A DNA stretch of 64,000 nucleotides from Exaiptasia diaphana (GCF_001417965.1 NW_018384267.1:358614-422613); one strand, 5' to 3'; positions 1-12,025 are shown, counted from the stretch's first letter. The notes: generated by a model from the letters alone, not told the origin. Program-made: numbers and translations.

Positions 1-58
1 ACACTTATATAAGAACTATGAAAAATAATATAAATCAAACAATGACGGGAAAAAAAAG

Positions 59-1560
59 TTAAGGATTAAAATGTAACTGATCTAATTGTTCATTAAAATA
101 TTTACGGCGGATGGCATTTTTAAAAGATTTTAGACTTGCCTCCTTCTTTAAATTACATGGTAAATTGTTCCATTCTTTTATAGCAGTAACAGTAAAACTC
201 TTGCCAGCTTCCGTTTTCCTACTGTATTTAGGCGTTAAAAAGTTTAGACCGGCGAAACGTGTATTGCGGCTATTTACATAATTATTTAATTTTAATTGTT
301 CGATCATATAATGAGGTACGTCGTGCTGGATTCGCTTATATAAAAGAGCACACTTTGCTATATTAGACTCTACATAAAATGGCAACCATTCAAGCTTATT
401 GAAAATTGGTACAGACGCTGCTCTAGCCTCCGCATTTAGTAATATACGACCAGCTCTTTTCTGTAATCTTAAAATACGTAAAAGGCAATCTTTGGAGCTG
501 GCCGAAACCCATATTACACTTGCATAATTGAAAAGTGGCTTAATTATTGAATTATAGAAAAGAACTCTCTGTTTAAGAGGTAAACACGCCTTGACCTTAT
601 TTAGTACACCAATCCGTGCTGAAATTTTCTTACAGAGTTTCTCGTTATGATCAACAAAATCTAATTTACAATTTAGATCAAGTCCTAAGAGCCGGACCGA
701 GTCTGATTGCTCCAATGTGCTTCCGCTACTGGTTGTTATGGACAGAGAGTTTTCTGGAACTTGAAGGCGTTTCCCAGTAACAAGTAAGGTTTTGCTTTTG
801 GCCTCATTCAACGGTAGTTTGTTTCTTCGAGTCCAGTCCTTTACATTGTTAACAGGTGAAGTCAACATGTCACGCAACCTTGGGAGATCTTTAATATCAG
901 TAGAAGCAGAAAGTGTATTGTCGTCAGCATAGCGATCCAGACTTATATCAGATGGCTGAACATGAAGTGGTAAGTCATTTATAAAAACAACAAACAGTAA
1001 GGGGCCCAGAATACTTCCTTGAGGCACACCATGAGGGATAGCTGCAACTTCAGAGCTTGTACCATGAGTGAAACAAACTGTTGTCTTCCATCAAGATAGG
1101 ATAAGAACCAATCTGCTGTCCCATTTTCCAGTCCATATGCGCGCAGTTTAGAAATGAGAAACGTGTGGTCGACCATATCGAATGCTTTGCGATAATCAAT
1201 GAAAACCATTCCACTAGGGCGATTTTTATCAAGATTGAACAANAGATCNTCCACAATCTTGATCAAAGCAGTTTCAGTTCCATGGTTCCTCCTGAAACCC
1301 GACTGGCGAGCATAGAGAAGGTTGTTATGAAGTAANTANTCGTAGAGATGGATGTGGACATGCTTCTCTAAGGTCTTGGAAAGGATTGGCAACACTGAGA
1401 TCGGCCGATAATTATGCAAATCCTCACGATCCCCAAATTTAAATAATGTTGCGATTTTCCAGCGTCTTGGGAACATAGATGACCTGATGGAGAAATTCAT
1501 CAATTTCGCGAGCGATGGTGCAATTACAGGGGACGCAATTTTCAAAAACCGAGCACTCAT
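59..1560 (-). pseudogene. LINE reverse transcriptase remnant
   Basis: Two overlapping frames make up the RT. The upstream frame (979-1560) carries NYRPISVLPILSKTLEKHV, GFRRNHGTETA and FIDYRKAFDMVDH, the N-terminal palm and finger blocks. The downstream frame (59-1027) carries PQGSILGPLLFVVFINDLP, the catalytic YADD and the thumb, ending in a typical LINE C-terminal tail rich in Trp and Leu (EWNNLPCNLKKE). One frame change near 1040-1070 separates them, between the palm and the PQGS block. Three n bases fall in the first part. It once copied LINE RNA by target-primed reverse transcription. It is not expressible as one protein now. Confidence 0.85.
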
Positions 1561-2498
1561 TATCCATGCCCATAACCTTATTCGCTTTCAGACAGCGAAG
1601 ACTGTCAAAAACAAGACCAGACGTTATGTCAGGAATGCGGAAATTCACCTCTGGATCTTTCCTTGAGAGAACAAAGTGATCGAGTTTAGAACGATCAAAC
1701 GGAACGTCCGGAAACAAGGATCGAAGACGGTCAGCAATTGAGGCGAAATGTTTATTAAAATCGTCTGCCGATATTGAAGAGGCAGTTTCTGAGTTATNAA
1801 TTTTCTTATTGTTTATATTTGTAAGAGTCTTTATTGTTTTCCACATGCCTTTGGCGTTGTCTTTATTGTCATTGAAGCAATTGCTAAAAAATTTCTTTTT
1901 TTTCTTTTTTTTTTTTTTCGTTTGAAGCTCTATTTCGCGCCAATTTATATTTGCCCCAATCTTCAAGAGAACCCGAAACCCGCGCGTTTTTCAAAAGAGA
2001 GTCTCTCCGATGAAGGTGCTGTAAAACAAGGAACCTGCTTATCGCGTGCCACTCTTTTTTCTCGGCAAGGACAATGGCTATCCAATGCCTTGTTAAACAA
2101 TTGTTCCCAGGTATCGAGCATATCATCCAAGTCGTCGAAAACAAACACAGTGTCCCAGAGGACCTCTTAAAGTGTAGTTAAGAATTGTGATTCATTGAAT
2201 TTTTTCATGTTGCGATAGATAATTGTGTTGTGCTTTCCATGAGTGCGCGGACAGTCTTTTCCTTTGTAGGAGCGAACGGCAAACACCGGTAGATGGTCTG
2301 CTAGACCAGAAACTCTAACACCTACCGAGTGGATTCTCTCGGGACGATTTGAAAATATGTGATCAAGACAGGTGTTACTGATAGGGTGCGTTACATGAGT
2401 CACAAGCTGCTTGAAATGCATACTCGGCAAACCGCGAATTAAGCGGTGCTTTTTGAAAACTTGCGGCTCTAGATAGTTCACGTTTATATCTCCAGATC
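1561..2498 (-). pseudogene. LINE endonuclease end and EN-RT linker remnant
   Basis: From 2498 downwards the minus strand reads SGDINVNYLEP, then CLDHIFSNRP and LADHLPVFAV, the C-terminal half of the exonuclease-endonuclease-phosphatase fold. The conserved DH of the last motif is intact. The linker (about 1600-2148) includes FNKHFASIADRLRS and DIT-type text just before the RT and is split over three frames around an A-rich tract at 1897-1919. The N-terminal half of the endonuclease, with its Asn and Glu metal-binding blocks, is absent. Confidence 0.75.
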
Positions 2499-2640
2499 AA
2501 TCAAATCTTAGGTGCGTTATGTTATTGACAAGTATAAAATTCATCGGACACTATTTAAAAGTTATTACATTTATTACATTTTATCGAAGTTGCACAATTC
2601 ATCAGTGAAAATTAATATTATTTGAAGGCAATCCTTCTTA

Positions 2641-2771
2641 AATGCAGAATTTCTGAATCTTTTAGAGATTTTCCGAAAGAATTTCCTTATTATGGTGCTT
2701 TCGTTGATGCAGAAATTCTGCATCGCGCAAATTATCTGAAATCACTTTTGTGAATACAGAAATTCTGCATC
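2641..2771. repeat. Palindromic gatgcagaaattctgcatc repeats, cluster 1
   Basis: Three copies: 2641-2659 (aatgcagaatttctgaatc), 2706-2724 (gatgcagaaattctgcatc, perfectly self-complementary apart from the central base) and 2754-2771 (atacagaaattctgcatc). A weaker match lies at 2952-2965. Confidence 0.75.
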
Positions 2772-3952
2772 TTGTGTACTGTGATTTTCGGAGTGAATTA
2801 ACTATCAGAAGTCGATCCATTTTGCATCGCGAGTGTATAATCGGAAATCTAATAAGGATAATAACACAGTGGCAAANTGGCGGTTTTGAGAAGGATTATA
2901 CTTGCCTAAGGAGGGCTCATGGCTCAAGAAAATCAACTGGCTCGATGAAACCAGCAATTCTGCAGTGCTAAGTTATTAGTTGACAGCTGTACAAAGGGCA
3001 CATTGCGTTAGGAGTCGAATTTCGACGAAAAAATCGACCAAATTTATAGCTGTTCGAAGTTGATATATGGAGGGCTTCGATTCCTACCCTGTCACAGATT
3101 ATAGTAAGATGGGGGAAAAATTCATAAAAGTTCTGAAAATCGCTTCAGAGATTACCAGTAGCTATAATAATGCACACAATAAGTTATAGCNAAATTNATT
3201 GTATANTTATGCCANAAATCAACTGTTTACATAGATTCACATACATTCTCTTATATCAAGTAAAGAGCTTGGACTACCCGTGGACATCGTCTCAGTCTTA
3301 GAGGAGACTGACTACTATATTTTCTTTCTACTCCATTTCAAGATTAAATGTTCGAATGTACAAGAAGAAAACAAGACGAAAGACCGGGGTTCACAACTGA
3401 GAAACGGTTTGAATTGAATTCGAGCGCCAAATCAAACAATTGGCTCATGCAGTCCTGTGATATAGATGAGGTCTCATTGGTTGCTTCAGTCACATGACTG
3501 AAAGATGGCAAACTGTATGGCGATGATTGTTAGCGTGTCTTATCGCCGAAATCGTTTTATAGCAATTTATTCTGGAGCAAACACAAAAACATATTTTTCT
3601 GTGTTATGGTGGAACACGTATCAGATGTATCCATTCTTCATGATAAACAAACCATACTGATCATACATAATATAAGAAATAAAATAGGAATTGGTTGTAT
3701 ACTAATAAGATATTATATACTGTTTATCTCATTGCCTCACAGTTAATAAAGATACGGAATAGTCACAAAAAAACCCGTGTTTGATATTAGTAATAAAATT
3801 ATGTCAAATATCAGTTTTTAAAACGTCATGTCGTGAGAACTGATCTACAAAATTATATTATTTCTTCTAAAATGTACCAAAATCGAAATTTCTTTCTCAA
3901 ATGGGACAGAGGCTAAAGATATACAAGCATATTTGTTTATTTGAATATTCTT

Positions 3953-4110
3953 GATGCAGAATTTCTGCATTCAAAGAAGTTATTTGTTATGTGACTCGGC
4001 AAGAATCCAATTTTCTCGGGAAAGCAACCTCAAGTAGAATTTCTGCATCCAATAAAGACTAAAGAATTGAACTCTCTGAAAAAAGTCCAATTGATGCAGA
4101 ATTTCTGAAT
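3953..4110. repeat. Palindromic gatgcagaaattctgcatc repeats, cluster 2
   Basis: Three further copies of the same motif: 3953-3970 (gatgcagaatttctgcat), 4033-4049 (half-decayed left arm) and 4093-4110 (gatgcagaatttctgaat). Together with cluster 1 they make at least six copies in 1.5 kb of non-coding DNA. Confidence 0.75.
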
Positions 4111-5527
4111 TGAACATTTAATGAGAATAACCATTCTTCCTGCATCTCTTAAAAACATTAACTTTTTTGAACGAGTTTCACGTATTTTGAAGTAAAGTAA
4201 TGCAAACAACTTTGCTTTTCTCCGATTTGTTTAAAATTCAGTGAAAAATGACCATTTTTGTCTGATTCAGAGTCTTTGTCCGACAAATAGTGTAGTTTAC
4301 TTATTGAAAAACGTCATTTTGGAAAACCCATTTTAGTTTGGAATGCCTTTGTTGCGTTATTATCAGCTAGACAATAAATCATACGTTGATTCCTAGAAAT
4401 ATTTGATTAAGTATGCTGTTATGTTTATTTTCTATTCGCTACCGGCGACTATATATACTTCTTTTCTTTTGTTTACCGACTTTACATGTCATTCTTTGTT
4501 TGGCAATAGCCTATTTAATACTGAATGACCGATATTCGCTGCTCTTATATTAATTTTTTCGTATCCTGTGGCGCAATCAATATATCAGATATCATAAGGG
4601 CATTTGAGTTTCATTTACAGCGCTGTCACTCTGTATGTATTCACCCAGAATGTTCTTTGAAAAGAAGTTAGTATTACATTTGCACTGTCATTCAGTGTTT
4701 CCTTAACATGTATTTTTAGTCCCGTATCAGTACGTTGATTCTAACTGCCATTTATTTGTGGCGAACATTTTTGACTCAAATGAATTCATAATTTGAAAAA
4801 CTTGGTTCTGATATATTACTGGACATATTGGATTATTATCGATTCCAAAAAGCAAAACAAAAACAAAAAATAACACAAGTGACAGAGCAGAACTTGAGAC
4901 TGTGTTATTGCGCTGAGAAATCTATTCCAGTGTGAACTGCATTTGTACAGTCTGAGGAAGGACTCCGTCAACAGTTCTGTCAACCATGGTTGGCTTTTTG
5001 TGCCTTTTTAAAGAGATGCTGATCCTCCCAACGAAAGGTTTTACTTGGACATACAGCTAAATGAATAGTATCGCGACGACCACGTCGGTGGTATAGTAAA
5101 CTTTTGAACTCAGAGCTACTGAGGTTTCTCTTTGAATAGTATGTAAGAACGATATCGCAGGGCTGGCTGGCAAATACTCTGCGAGGAGCTGTTTAATGGT
5201 TAATTTTAATCGGAACGTGTCACAAAGACGAGGAGCATTTTTCAGGGGGATTTTGAGGATAAAATCAAGAGGAAAGTGAATCCAAGATATCACCATAAAT
5301 CCGGCAAAGCACTGGCTGTCAGAATGTCAAAGGATGCCAGAACTAAAATACAACGCGAGGGGCATTGTGAGCCTTGACAAGCTCTGACAAAGCTTACTAT
5401 TTTCTTTAGAAATTGACCATTTCTTATACAGTTTCTTTCTACTCAACTGACGCAAAGCTTTTCTAAATTGAAAAGAAGCAACGAGATTTACATTCAAAGA
5501 TACTATTGAAATTGCCACTCGCTTAAG

Positions 5528-6466
5528 ATGAAAAACTCCAGTGACCATGCATATTATTTCAACTGTACGCAGCTGCCTGGGTATCAGCAGACTTTCCAAC
5601 GCAGTGAAACCTATGAATATTCACTATTGGTTATCTTAATTCTAAACTCAATAACCGCTTTGCTAGTAATCTGTAGCAATGTCCTTGTCATCTATATCAT
5701 AACTACAACCAGGTCTTTATATTCGCCTTCATATTTTCTTATCCTTGGTTTGGCTATTTCAGATCTTTGGGTTGGTATCTTGTCACAACCTTCTTTTTCA
5801 GCTATTCAGTATTTTGAGCTTATAGAAGTAGCAGAACCTTACTGCGTTGCTGCGGTTGTCTATCAATTCAGTGGGTGGTTCCTTGCGTCTATCTCCCTAT
5901 TAACACTCACAGTACTTACCACTGACCGTTTTTTAGCTCTCCATTTTCATCTTAGATATCAGGAATTTGTTACCTGTACACGGGTCGTATTAGTGCTGGT
6001 AATTATATGGATTTATGGTATATTGGCTGGAATATTCAGAATCTTTACCACAGACAAGATATTCACAGTTCATATTTTGATTCTTATTGGAGCTATTTTA
6101 CTGAATATAATCTTCCTTTGTAAAATAAATCAAACTGTTCGAAGACATTCAGCTCAGATTCAAGCTCTACAAGCACAGCCGAGCATGAACATTCGAATGA
6201 AGAAGTCCGTTAATATTGTATATTACATTATTGGTACATTCGTACTTTGTTTCTTTCCCTATGTCGGTTGTAGTGTGGCTATTGTGATTATACAGACTTG
6301 GACCCAAACTATTCGGATTCTATTCAGAGCTGCAGAGTTCTTTGCATTAACGAACAGCTTGTTGAATCCTATTATTTACTGCTGGAGGATCGAAGACATG
6401 CGCAATGCTGTCCGTCAACGTTTTCAAAGCATTTTTATTACCAGTCCATCCGCAAATCAGTGAGTG
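5528..6466 (+). CDS. Class A (rhodopsin-like) GPCR, single exon, 311 aa
   Basis: A complete seven-helix receptor. It should sit in the plasma membrane and signal through heterotrimeric G proteins; the ligand is unknown. The N-terminus has two N-glycosylation sequons (NSS at 3, NCT at 12). Landmarks are N51 (TM1), LAISD with D79 (TM2), C106 at the top of TM3, DRF at 133-135 in place of DRY, W161 (TM4), CFFP at 241-244 in place of CWxP (TM6) and NPIIY at 280-284 (TM7), followed by a short helix 8 and tail. The second extracellular loop is almost absent and has no cysteine to pair with C106. No intron is needed. The ATG at 5528 is the first in frame and gives a normal short N-terminus. It resembles the intronless amine/adenosine/melanocortin-like receptors expanded in cnidarians, but I cannot assign a ligand class. 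Confidence 0.9.
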
Positions 6467-6617
6467 CTATTTTATATTTTGGCGGGAAAATGAGAGATTT
6501 TTCATTTAAATGGATAGCAGCCATAGCTCAGCGTGCTGACGTTTTCAGATATAATATATACTGCTTGAAATTTAGGATGTCTCCAGCCATGATGCTTTGG
6601 CTTGGAAACACTCTCAG

Positions 6618-6716
6618 AATAAAGTATAAATTCCATTCCTTTTAGAGCAGTATGCCGGGAAAAAAAAACTGTTAATTTCAAATGCTCGAATTCTGCTCAA
6701 ATCTCAATCAAATAAA
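6618..6716 (+). terminator. Candidate poly(A) signals of the first GPCR
   Basis: AATAAA occurs at 6618-6623 and again at 6711-6716, about 150 and 250 bases after the stop codon. Position and spacing suit a 3' end; no direct evidence of use. Confidence 0.35.
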
Positions 6717-6866
6717 AGATTCTAATGAGGATTTTTGGTCAATGTTAACCCAGAATTTGTTACTCTAGCGATAATTGTGTATTTTTATCCAAACTGAATT
6801 ACTTGCGCTTGTTTACCAACGATTAAAAGGCTTGGACCGATAGGAAGCGTATGCATTAAAACCTCA

Positions 6867-7032
6867 CTTCGCCATCTTNAAAATAAGACGTGCTTTTGCA
6901 TCGAAGCGAGATGACCGATGAGCGGGCAATGATGGATGACTGTCAGTAGGTGTGAAATAAGGTTCGATCACTGCACGGTCGTCTCGCTTCGATGGCGAAA
7001 CTAAAGCACGGCTACCTTTCAAGATAGCGAAG
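6867..7032. mobile_element. Foldback MITE-like element
   Basis: The left arm (6868-6915) begins cttcgccatctt and contains gcatcgaagcgagatgacc. The right arm (6977-7032) is its imperfect reverse complement, containing ggtcgtctcgcttcgatgg and ending aagatagcgaag. Spacer about 60 bases. No coding content. Small size and long inverted arms fit a non-autonomous DNA transposon. Confidence 0.65.
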
Positions 7033-7633
7033 AAAACCGTAAAGGGGACTATTCAGTGGCGTTTATGTCAATATTTGTTGATTGCAATTAGTAATTTCCA
7101 TGAAAGTAAAACATTTTTTTCTTTATCAAATTCGCAAGACTGTGAAGGCACGTCGGGTAATACTGATTGTTCGCAATGCTGTTTTAAAAATAATTTCAAA
7201 AATTTCGCTCAAAAATAGTAAATTCAGGACTTGGCACAGAAGCCCAATTAAAAGTTTATTGGCTTAGAATATGAAACAGCTACTGAAAAAAAAACATCCA
7301 TTGCGCTGTCATAGGCCACTTGATCTCTTCGATTTTTGATTAAATGTTGGATTTATTTGTTTTGTTATCTTTATTCATATATACTTTTATTGATTTAACA
7401 GCGCTGTCTTGCAAAAAGCTATATTTCTCTCTATTTACTAAGCTCACTTTTAATATGATTGTAATCCCATTTAGTCAACTCATCATGATGTTTTTCAAAG
7501 AAATACTGAAAATATTAAAACATCCTTGACCTAGTACTGATGAAATTAATCGGAATAAGCAGAAAATCAATCCTCGATTTCATAAATTTTACTGAAAAAT
7601 ACCGTGGTAATAATCCAGTTTCGAATTCTCCAA

Positions 7634-7784
7634 TGCTCTGTGTTAGCCTCATTTGCAGTGTGAGAATAAAAGTGTGAGATTTCAAATCAATTCTATTGTC
7701 TTTCTTTTCAAATTCCATGCGTTTTCACAGGCTATCAATAAAACAAAAGAATATGTTACTTGGTTTTGAGGCTAACACAGAGCA
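7634..7784. repeat. 18-bp perfect inverted repeat
   Basis: tgctctgtgttagcctca at 7634-7651 is the exact reverse complement of tgaggctaacacagagca at 7767-7784. Weaker pairing extends further (ttcgaattctcc against aactcgaaattgg). It may be the ends of a small decayed element. Confidence 0.5.
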
Positions 7785-9760
7785 AACCAGAACTCGAAAT
7801 TGGAGTCTTGTGGGTCTTGCTGTAGATGCTCTTCTCACTCGCACAGAATCTGCAACTCTAAGAATTTGTCGTATTCAGAAAATGGCAAGTATTTATCATT
7901 GGAGCTGAACAACGTTTGAATTGTGAACATGTGTACCTTGGTATTTCTTCATCGTTAAGAAACACAAGTTATTGGCTACTGTATTATACATATTAAAGGT
8001 GTATTATCTCTTTTTACGATATCTAGTAACTTTCTTGTTTATGTTACAATTGTCAGAGCTTTATCATTTCAAAAGNCTGATTATTACAACTTATTTCCTA
8101 CTCTTTAAATAGCCTGAACATGTTGAGAGAAAAGAGATTTGTGCCCTATATGATATGCTCGGACTACTTGGTACTTGAAACTGGATCTACATTGCAGTAG
8201 TCTCCTTCGCACCCATTTTTTGTGTCGGACTTCATGTCCCTCCCCAACCAAATTGAATATTACTNAAACAGTTCGCATTTCCATGAGATCTTGNNCACTG
8301 CAATAGCTTGGTAAATCCTTTAATTTTTTGCTATAATGACTACAATAATGTAAGCATATAACTATCACCAATGAACAGTGTTTCTTATAGCTCGAAGCAT
8401 TCGTATTTCTTGTACAATTTGCTCACCACATACACACGAAAGCAGCGATGCCTTTATATTTTTCTCAGATCTGCAAAATGCATGTTTTTAAATCATTATA
8501 TTCACATTTTTTCATATCGTATTCACACAGTTCATCGGTTTAGTTTACAGATTGTATTTTGTAGATATACGATCTAGTACCGCATGTTAATGGTTGGTGT
8601 TCCTTCTTCTTTGATAACGCAATAATAGTAAATGAAGATTTGTTTTTTTTTTCATATATTTTTATATTTATTTTAGTTTTGTATCTTTGACTCCGTACAA
8701 CTCTATAATAATGATATGATAAACTCGATAATCTTCACTCGATAATCTTAGCGTTTGCAGATTCAAAAAGTACTTTATTTCCCTTAATCAAGTACTGTTT
8801 TATGGACACATGCAGTGCTATAGCCATCATGATATCTTTTTTTCTCAAAATTGTAGACTTTTCTTTGATTCTTTTTAAAATAGTATTACTAGTATAGTAT
8901 TCTGTCGATATTTCTAGCACCTCACCTCTTTCTAGGAAAAANCCTTTTTCAATTGTCTTTGTCGAACACATTCGGTTATGAAATCCGCCTGCAGCATCTC
9001 ATTAATATTTGATGCAACTAACTGTGATCTATAGGCTCCTTTTTTGATGAAGGACAAGTATGCAATATAATATCACGGTTCCTGTATTGTATGAAACACC
9101 TGCTGATATTTTGCCAATATCTCGACTTGTTCTTGTTTTTATATTTGATTAATTTTGTTGTTGTTCATTTTTGATGTATTTGATTCCAGCAAATCGATAA
9201 TGCCAAACACTTTTAATGAAATCTTGTGTGCTGACGTCTAGAAAACCTCATGAATTATTCACGAGTCAAGTAGCCAATCAGGGATCTCAATTTGTACCAC
9301 GTGGAGTATCTTGAACTCCCAAAAACTCTGATGCAGAGTAATTTGAATTTTCAANAATGTCATACCCTATAAGAAATTTGGCGTTATCGCACGTGGGCGA
9401 AAAAAATGTGTTTTTTCTTCTAGATCGTTCCTATATGAGCAAATATAATCATTTCCGAATAATAAATTACTCGTTGAAGTCCAAATAGCCGGTTTGCTCA
9501 AGTGCGCCCTGAAAAACGCCTTTTAAGGAAAGTAGTGGCCATCAAGATTCTATACCTAGCTGATTACATTTTATATTCGTAATACATCTGCCATTGTCAT
9601 TTTGAAGTGGATTTACTTAAAAGGACACTTGATAGCCTGCAGTCATTAAGTAAAAATCCTAAAGCCAACAAGCTTTCACTCGTCACAAAAGTAGTCGACA
9701 AATTTCAAAGCGATCGTGCGAGAAAGATATTTCGCTTCACCTTAAAAAACCGAGGCAAAG

Positions 9761-10726
9761 ATGGGCAATACTACTGCGAAGTCTATGTTAAATTGTGGAA
9801 TGGCAATAGAAGAACTCAAGTCGCGAGTCCTGAGAAATCAACTTTATGCGAATACTTTGTCAGCATTGTTGCTTATAAATGGGATTTTGCTATTTATAGT
9901 CACCTTTAATAACTTGCTTATTGTCTTCACCATTGCTCGGACAGCATCATTACATAGGGCATCAAATTTTCTTATCCTTGGTCAGTCAATCGCTGATGCA
10001 TTTGTTGGTATGATCATTCAACCATCGTTTTGTGCGATGCAGTTTTATGAGATGAACGAAGTGTTTCCAGAGTATTGTCAGGCCCGGTTTGTTTACAATG
10101 CTTTTGGTTGGTGTATTTGTGCTGTATCTTTTCTCACTTTAACAGCTCTTATCGCCGATCGTTTCATAGCCTTGAACTACCATTTAAGATACCAACAAAT
10201 TGTCACAAATACCCGTGTTGGTCGTTTGCTACTATTCATTTGGTGTTGTGGGGTTTTATGTGGAATCTTGAGGGTATTTACATTGATATTTTTTCTTTTT
10301 GCCGGTCTTGGTTTATGTGTCATTATTGTCTTGGATATATATTTCCTGATCAAAATATTTTTAATCACTCGGCGGCATTCCAATCAAATCGATGCTCACA
10401 GACAATTTTCTCACCAAAATACACGAATGAGAAGGTCCGCATATGCGATGTACTATATATTTGGTGCTTTTGTTGTGAGCTATGTTCCACAGCTATTGAC
10501 ATTGATTGTTATCACGGCGTTTGGTAGAAAGACCTTTCCCAACTATCGCGTCGCATTTAGAGTTTCAGAGAGTTGTGTATTCCTAAGTAGTTTGTTAAAT
10601 CCCATTATCTATTTTTGGAGAATCGAACAACTTCGTTCGGCTGGTGTGAGAATCTTTCGTACAGTGAGCTGGCGATTGTATAGTATCATGGGTAACGCTA
10701 ACTCCAGGCAGGTTCACCCTTCTTAA
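9761..10726 (+). CDS. Class A (rhodopsin-like) GPCR, single exon, 321 aa
   Basis: Paralogue of the receptor at 5528. All landmarks fall at the same residue numbers: N51, D79 (QSIAD), C106, DRF 133-135, W161, the TM6 proline at P243 and NPIIY 280-284. This implies an almost gap-free alignment. TM6 reads VSYVP, so the aromatic toggle residue before the proline is not Trp. Here too the loop between TM4 and TM5 is very short and lacks the usual disulfide cysteine. NTT at residue 3 is a glycosylation sequon. The ATG at 9761 is chosen because it gives the same N-terminal length as the first receptor and sits in a good context (aagATGG). Same strand, 3.3 kb apart: a tandem duplicate. Ligand unknown. 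Confidence 0.9.
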   Translation: MGNTTAKSMLNCGMAIEELKSRVLRNQLYANTLSALLLINGILLFIVTFNNLLIVFTIARTASLHRASNFLILGQSIADAFVGMIIQPSFCAMQFYEMNEVFPEYCQARFVYNAFGWCICAVSFLTLTALIADRFIALNYHLRYQQIVTNTRVGRLLLFIWCCGVLCGILRVFTLIFFLFAGLGLCVIIVLDIYFLIKIFLITRRHSNQIDAHRQFSHQNTRMRRSAYAMYYIFGAFVVSYVPQLLTLIVITAFGRKTFPNYRVAFRVSESCVFLSSLLNPIIYFWRIEQLRSAGVRIFRTVSWRLYSIMGNANSRQVHPS

Positions 10727-11795
10727 AATTGGGGACTAAATGATGATCCTTTGGAAGTCCATTAAAGTGTTGTTTATTACTTTAAACAAAACGAAGCTAT
10801 CAGGAGAGGACAAGGAAGTTTTTTCGGGGAGGAGTGCATGACACTTTAAGAGGAGTTGAACTCCACAAAAATAATGACAAAGGAGACACAAAGTAATGGA
10901 AATAATTTTAGGATACAAGGTCTCAAGAGGGGGTGCGCTTTCCCTTCACTCACCACATGGATCCGCCCCTGACGATAATGATTGGATAAAATCTATATAC
11001 TTGGAAATATGTGAAGCATTTGTAATTTAAGAGGATCAAGTCAACAGATCTCGCCTCGCAGAAAATATAATCGAAAAATAAGACTTTGATAAATGCACAT
11101 TAGTCATGATAATTAACACGAAAAGGCCATGTAATTACCTAAGAATTGAAAGTGAAACAGCTAGAGCCGTGAATTTTCTAATCTCAGAATTCGTACGTTA
11201 CTTTCAAGAAAGGAAAGAGATAGCATCAGAGGAGGCTTTGACTTAGGGACTTTGTCAGGCATACAAACGGTGACGAGGCTCATGCATATATAATTAGATA
11301 AAGGAATTCCATGAGAATTCTTTGTAACATTTATAAAATATCGCATTTACATTTCATCAGAAATTCATAATCATTGTTCGGATGCATCTATAGCAAAATA
11401 AACTGCTGTGTTTGAGCAAAAGTTCCCAAGGTCTAGATGGCTACTCGTCAACTGTCTGGAAACAAGCTATAAATTTCTGCTCAGTATGAACTCATTCCTT
11501 AAAGCCATTTTCTTTAAAAATAGTTTAAAGTTAGATAGTAAATAAAAAGCAGTCAAAATGTTTGATTTTTCAATATTAAATTATTAAATTGATAATCTTG
11601 TGAAATTCTCTTTACACAATTTGGTTAAATGTACAATGCATCAGCCGTCGCAGCAATTATATGCACTGCAGCTGGAGATATGCCTTTTGAGAAAAATAGC
11701 AACTATATAACAATAATAGGACTGGTCTGATACTATAAAATCTTCACTGGTGTCTACTTGTGGCAACAAATAGTCAATCATCATCATTTTTTCAG

Positions 11796-12013
11796 GGTCG
11801 TGNCACGACATATTTTATTTATTCGTGATCCCGTTTTTTGACCAAAAAGACCTGATCCCAAATTTTTGTTCAATGCATTTTCCTATGCATTTATATTTGC
11901 AACTTTTAAGGCTGAATCCAGTGCTTGCGATCCCGATTCCAAAGCAAAGATCCTTATCCCTAATCACAAAAATAACGCCGATCTCTGATCCCAGCACATC
12001 TAATGTCACGACC
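11796..12013. mobile_element. Small dispersed element with gatccc-rich interior and ggtcgtgac-type ends
   Basis: The left end ggtcgtgncac (11796-11806) is inverted at the right end, gtcacgacc (12005-12013). The interior repeats gatccc/gatcc about six times in degenerate form, with a gaccaaaaag stretch between. There is no ORF of note. It looks like a non-autonomous DNA element or an old satellite-derived repeat. Confidence 0.5.
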
Positions 12014-12019
12014 ATGATC

Positions 12020-12025
12020 TTTATT
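12020..12025 (-). terminator. Candidate poly(A) signal of giant gene A
   Basis: tttatt on the plus strand is AATAAA on the minus strand, about 75 bases after the stop codon of the proposed last exon (12099). Its spacing supports that exon as the true end of the gene. Confidence 0.45.

Larger units (their letters stand above)
1..2500 (-). mobile_element. Decayed non-LTR retrotransposon (LINE, CR1/Jockey-like), 5'-truncated
   Basis: Read on the minus strand, the stretch encodes in order the end of an apurinic endonuclease domain, a linker, and a reverse transcriptase. The endonuclease end shows GDIN near 2480-2498 and ADHLPVF near 2300. The RT shows the FIDYRKAFD block, PQGSILGPLLF and YADD. 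The coding frame changes several times (near 1040-1070, near 1557, and around the A-rich run 1897-1919), and single stops or ambiguous bases occur, so it is dead. The 5' side stops at about 2500, leaving only the last part of the endonuclease, the usual 5' truncation of a LINE copy. The 3' end lies at or beyond base 1. CR1/L2/Jockey placement rests on motif style only. Confidence 0.85.
2501..5527. other. Non-coding stretch between LINE and first GPCR
   Basis: No open frame with recognisable content. The stretch is AT-rich. Its one clear structure is a recurring short palindrome, entered separately, at 2641-2771 and 3953-4110. The part just upstream of 5528 may contain the promoter and 5' leader of the GPCR, but I see no decisive element. 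Confidence 0.6.
6467..9760. other. Non-coding stretch between the two GPCRs
   Basis: No supported gene. It contains a foldback element (6867-7032) and an 18-base inverted repeat (7634-7651 with 7767-7784), both listed separately. The short open frames here, including one at 9607-9909 just upstream of the second GPCR, have no recognisable content. The last few hundred bases probably hold the second receptor's promoter and leader. Confidence 0.55.

Noticed and set aside
6961-6980. A tRNA B-box-like ggttcgatcactg
   Set aside because: No matching A box or acceptor stem; it lies next to the right arm of a foldback element.
9607-9909. 100-residue plus-strand frame overlapping the second GPCR start
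   Set aside because: It runs in another frame, lacks recognisable content and most likely lies in the receptor's 5' leader.
10075-10527. 150-residue frame inside the second GPCR
   Set aside because: Alternative frame of a supported gene; its hydrophobic text is a by-product of membrane-helix codons.
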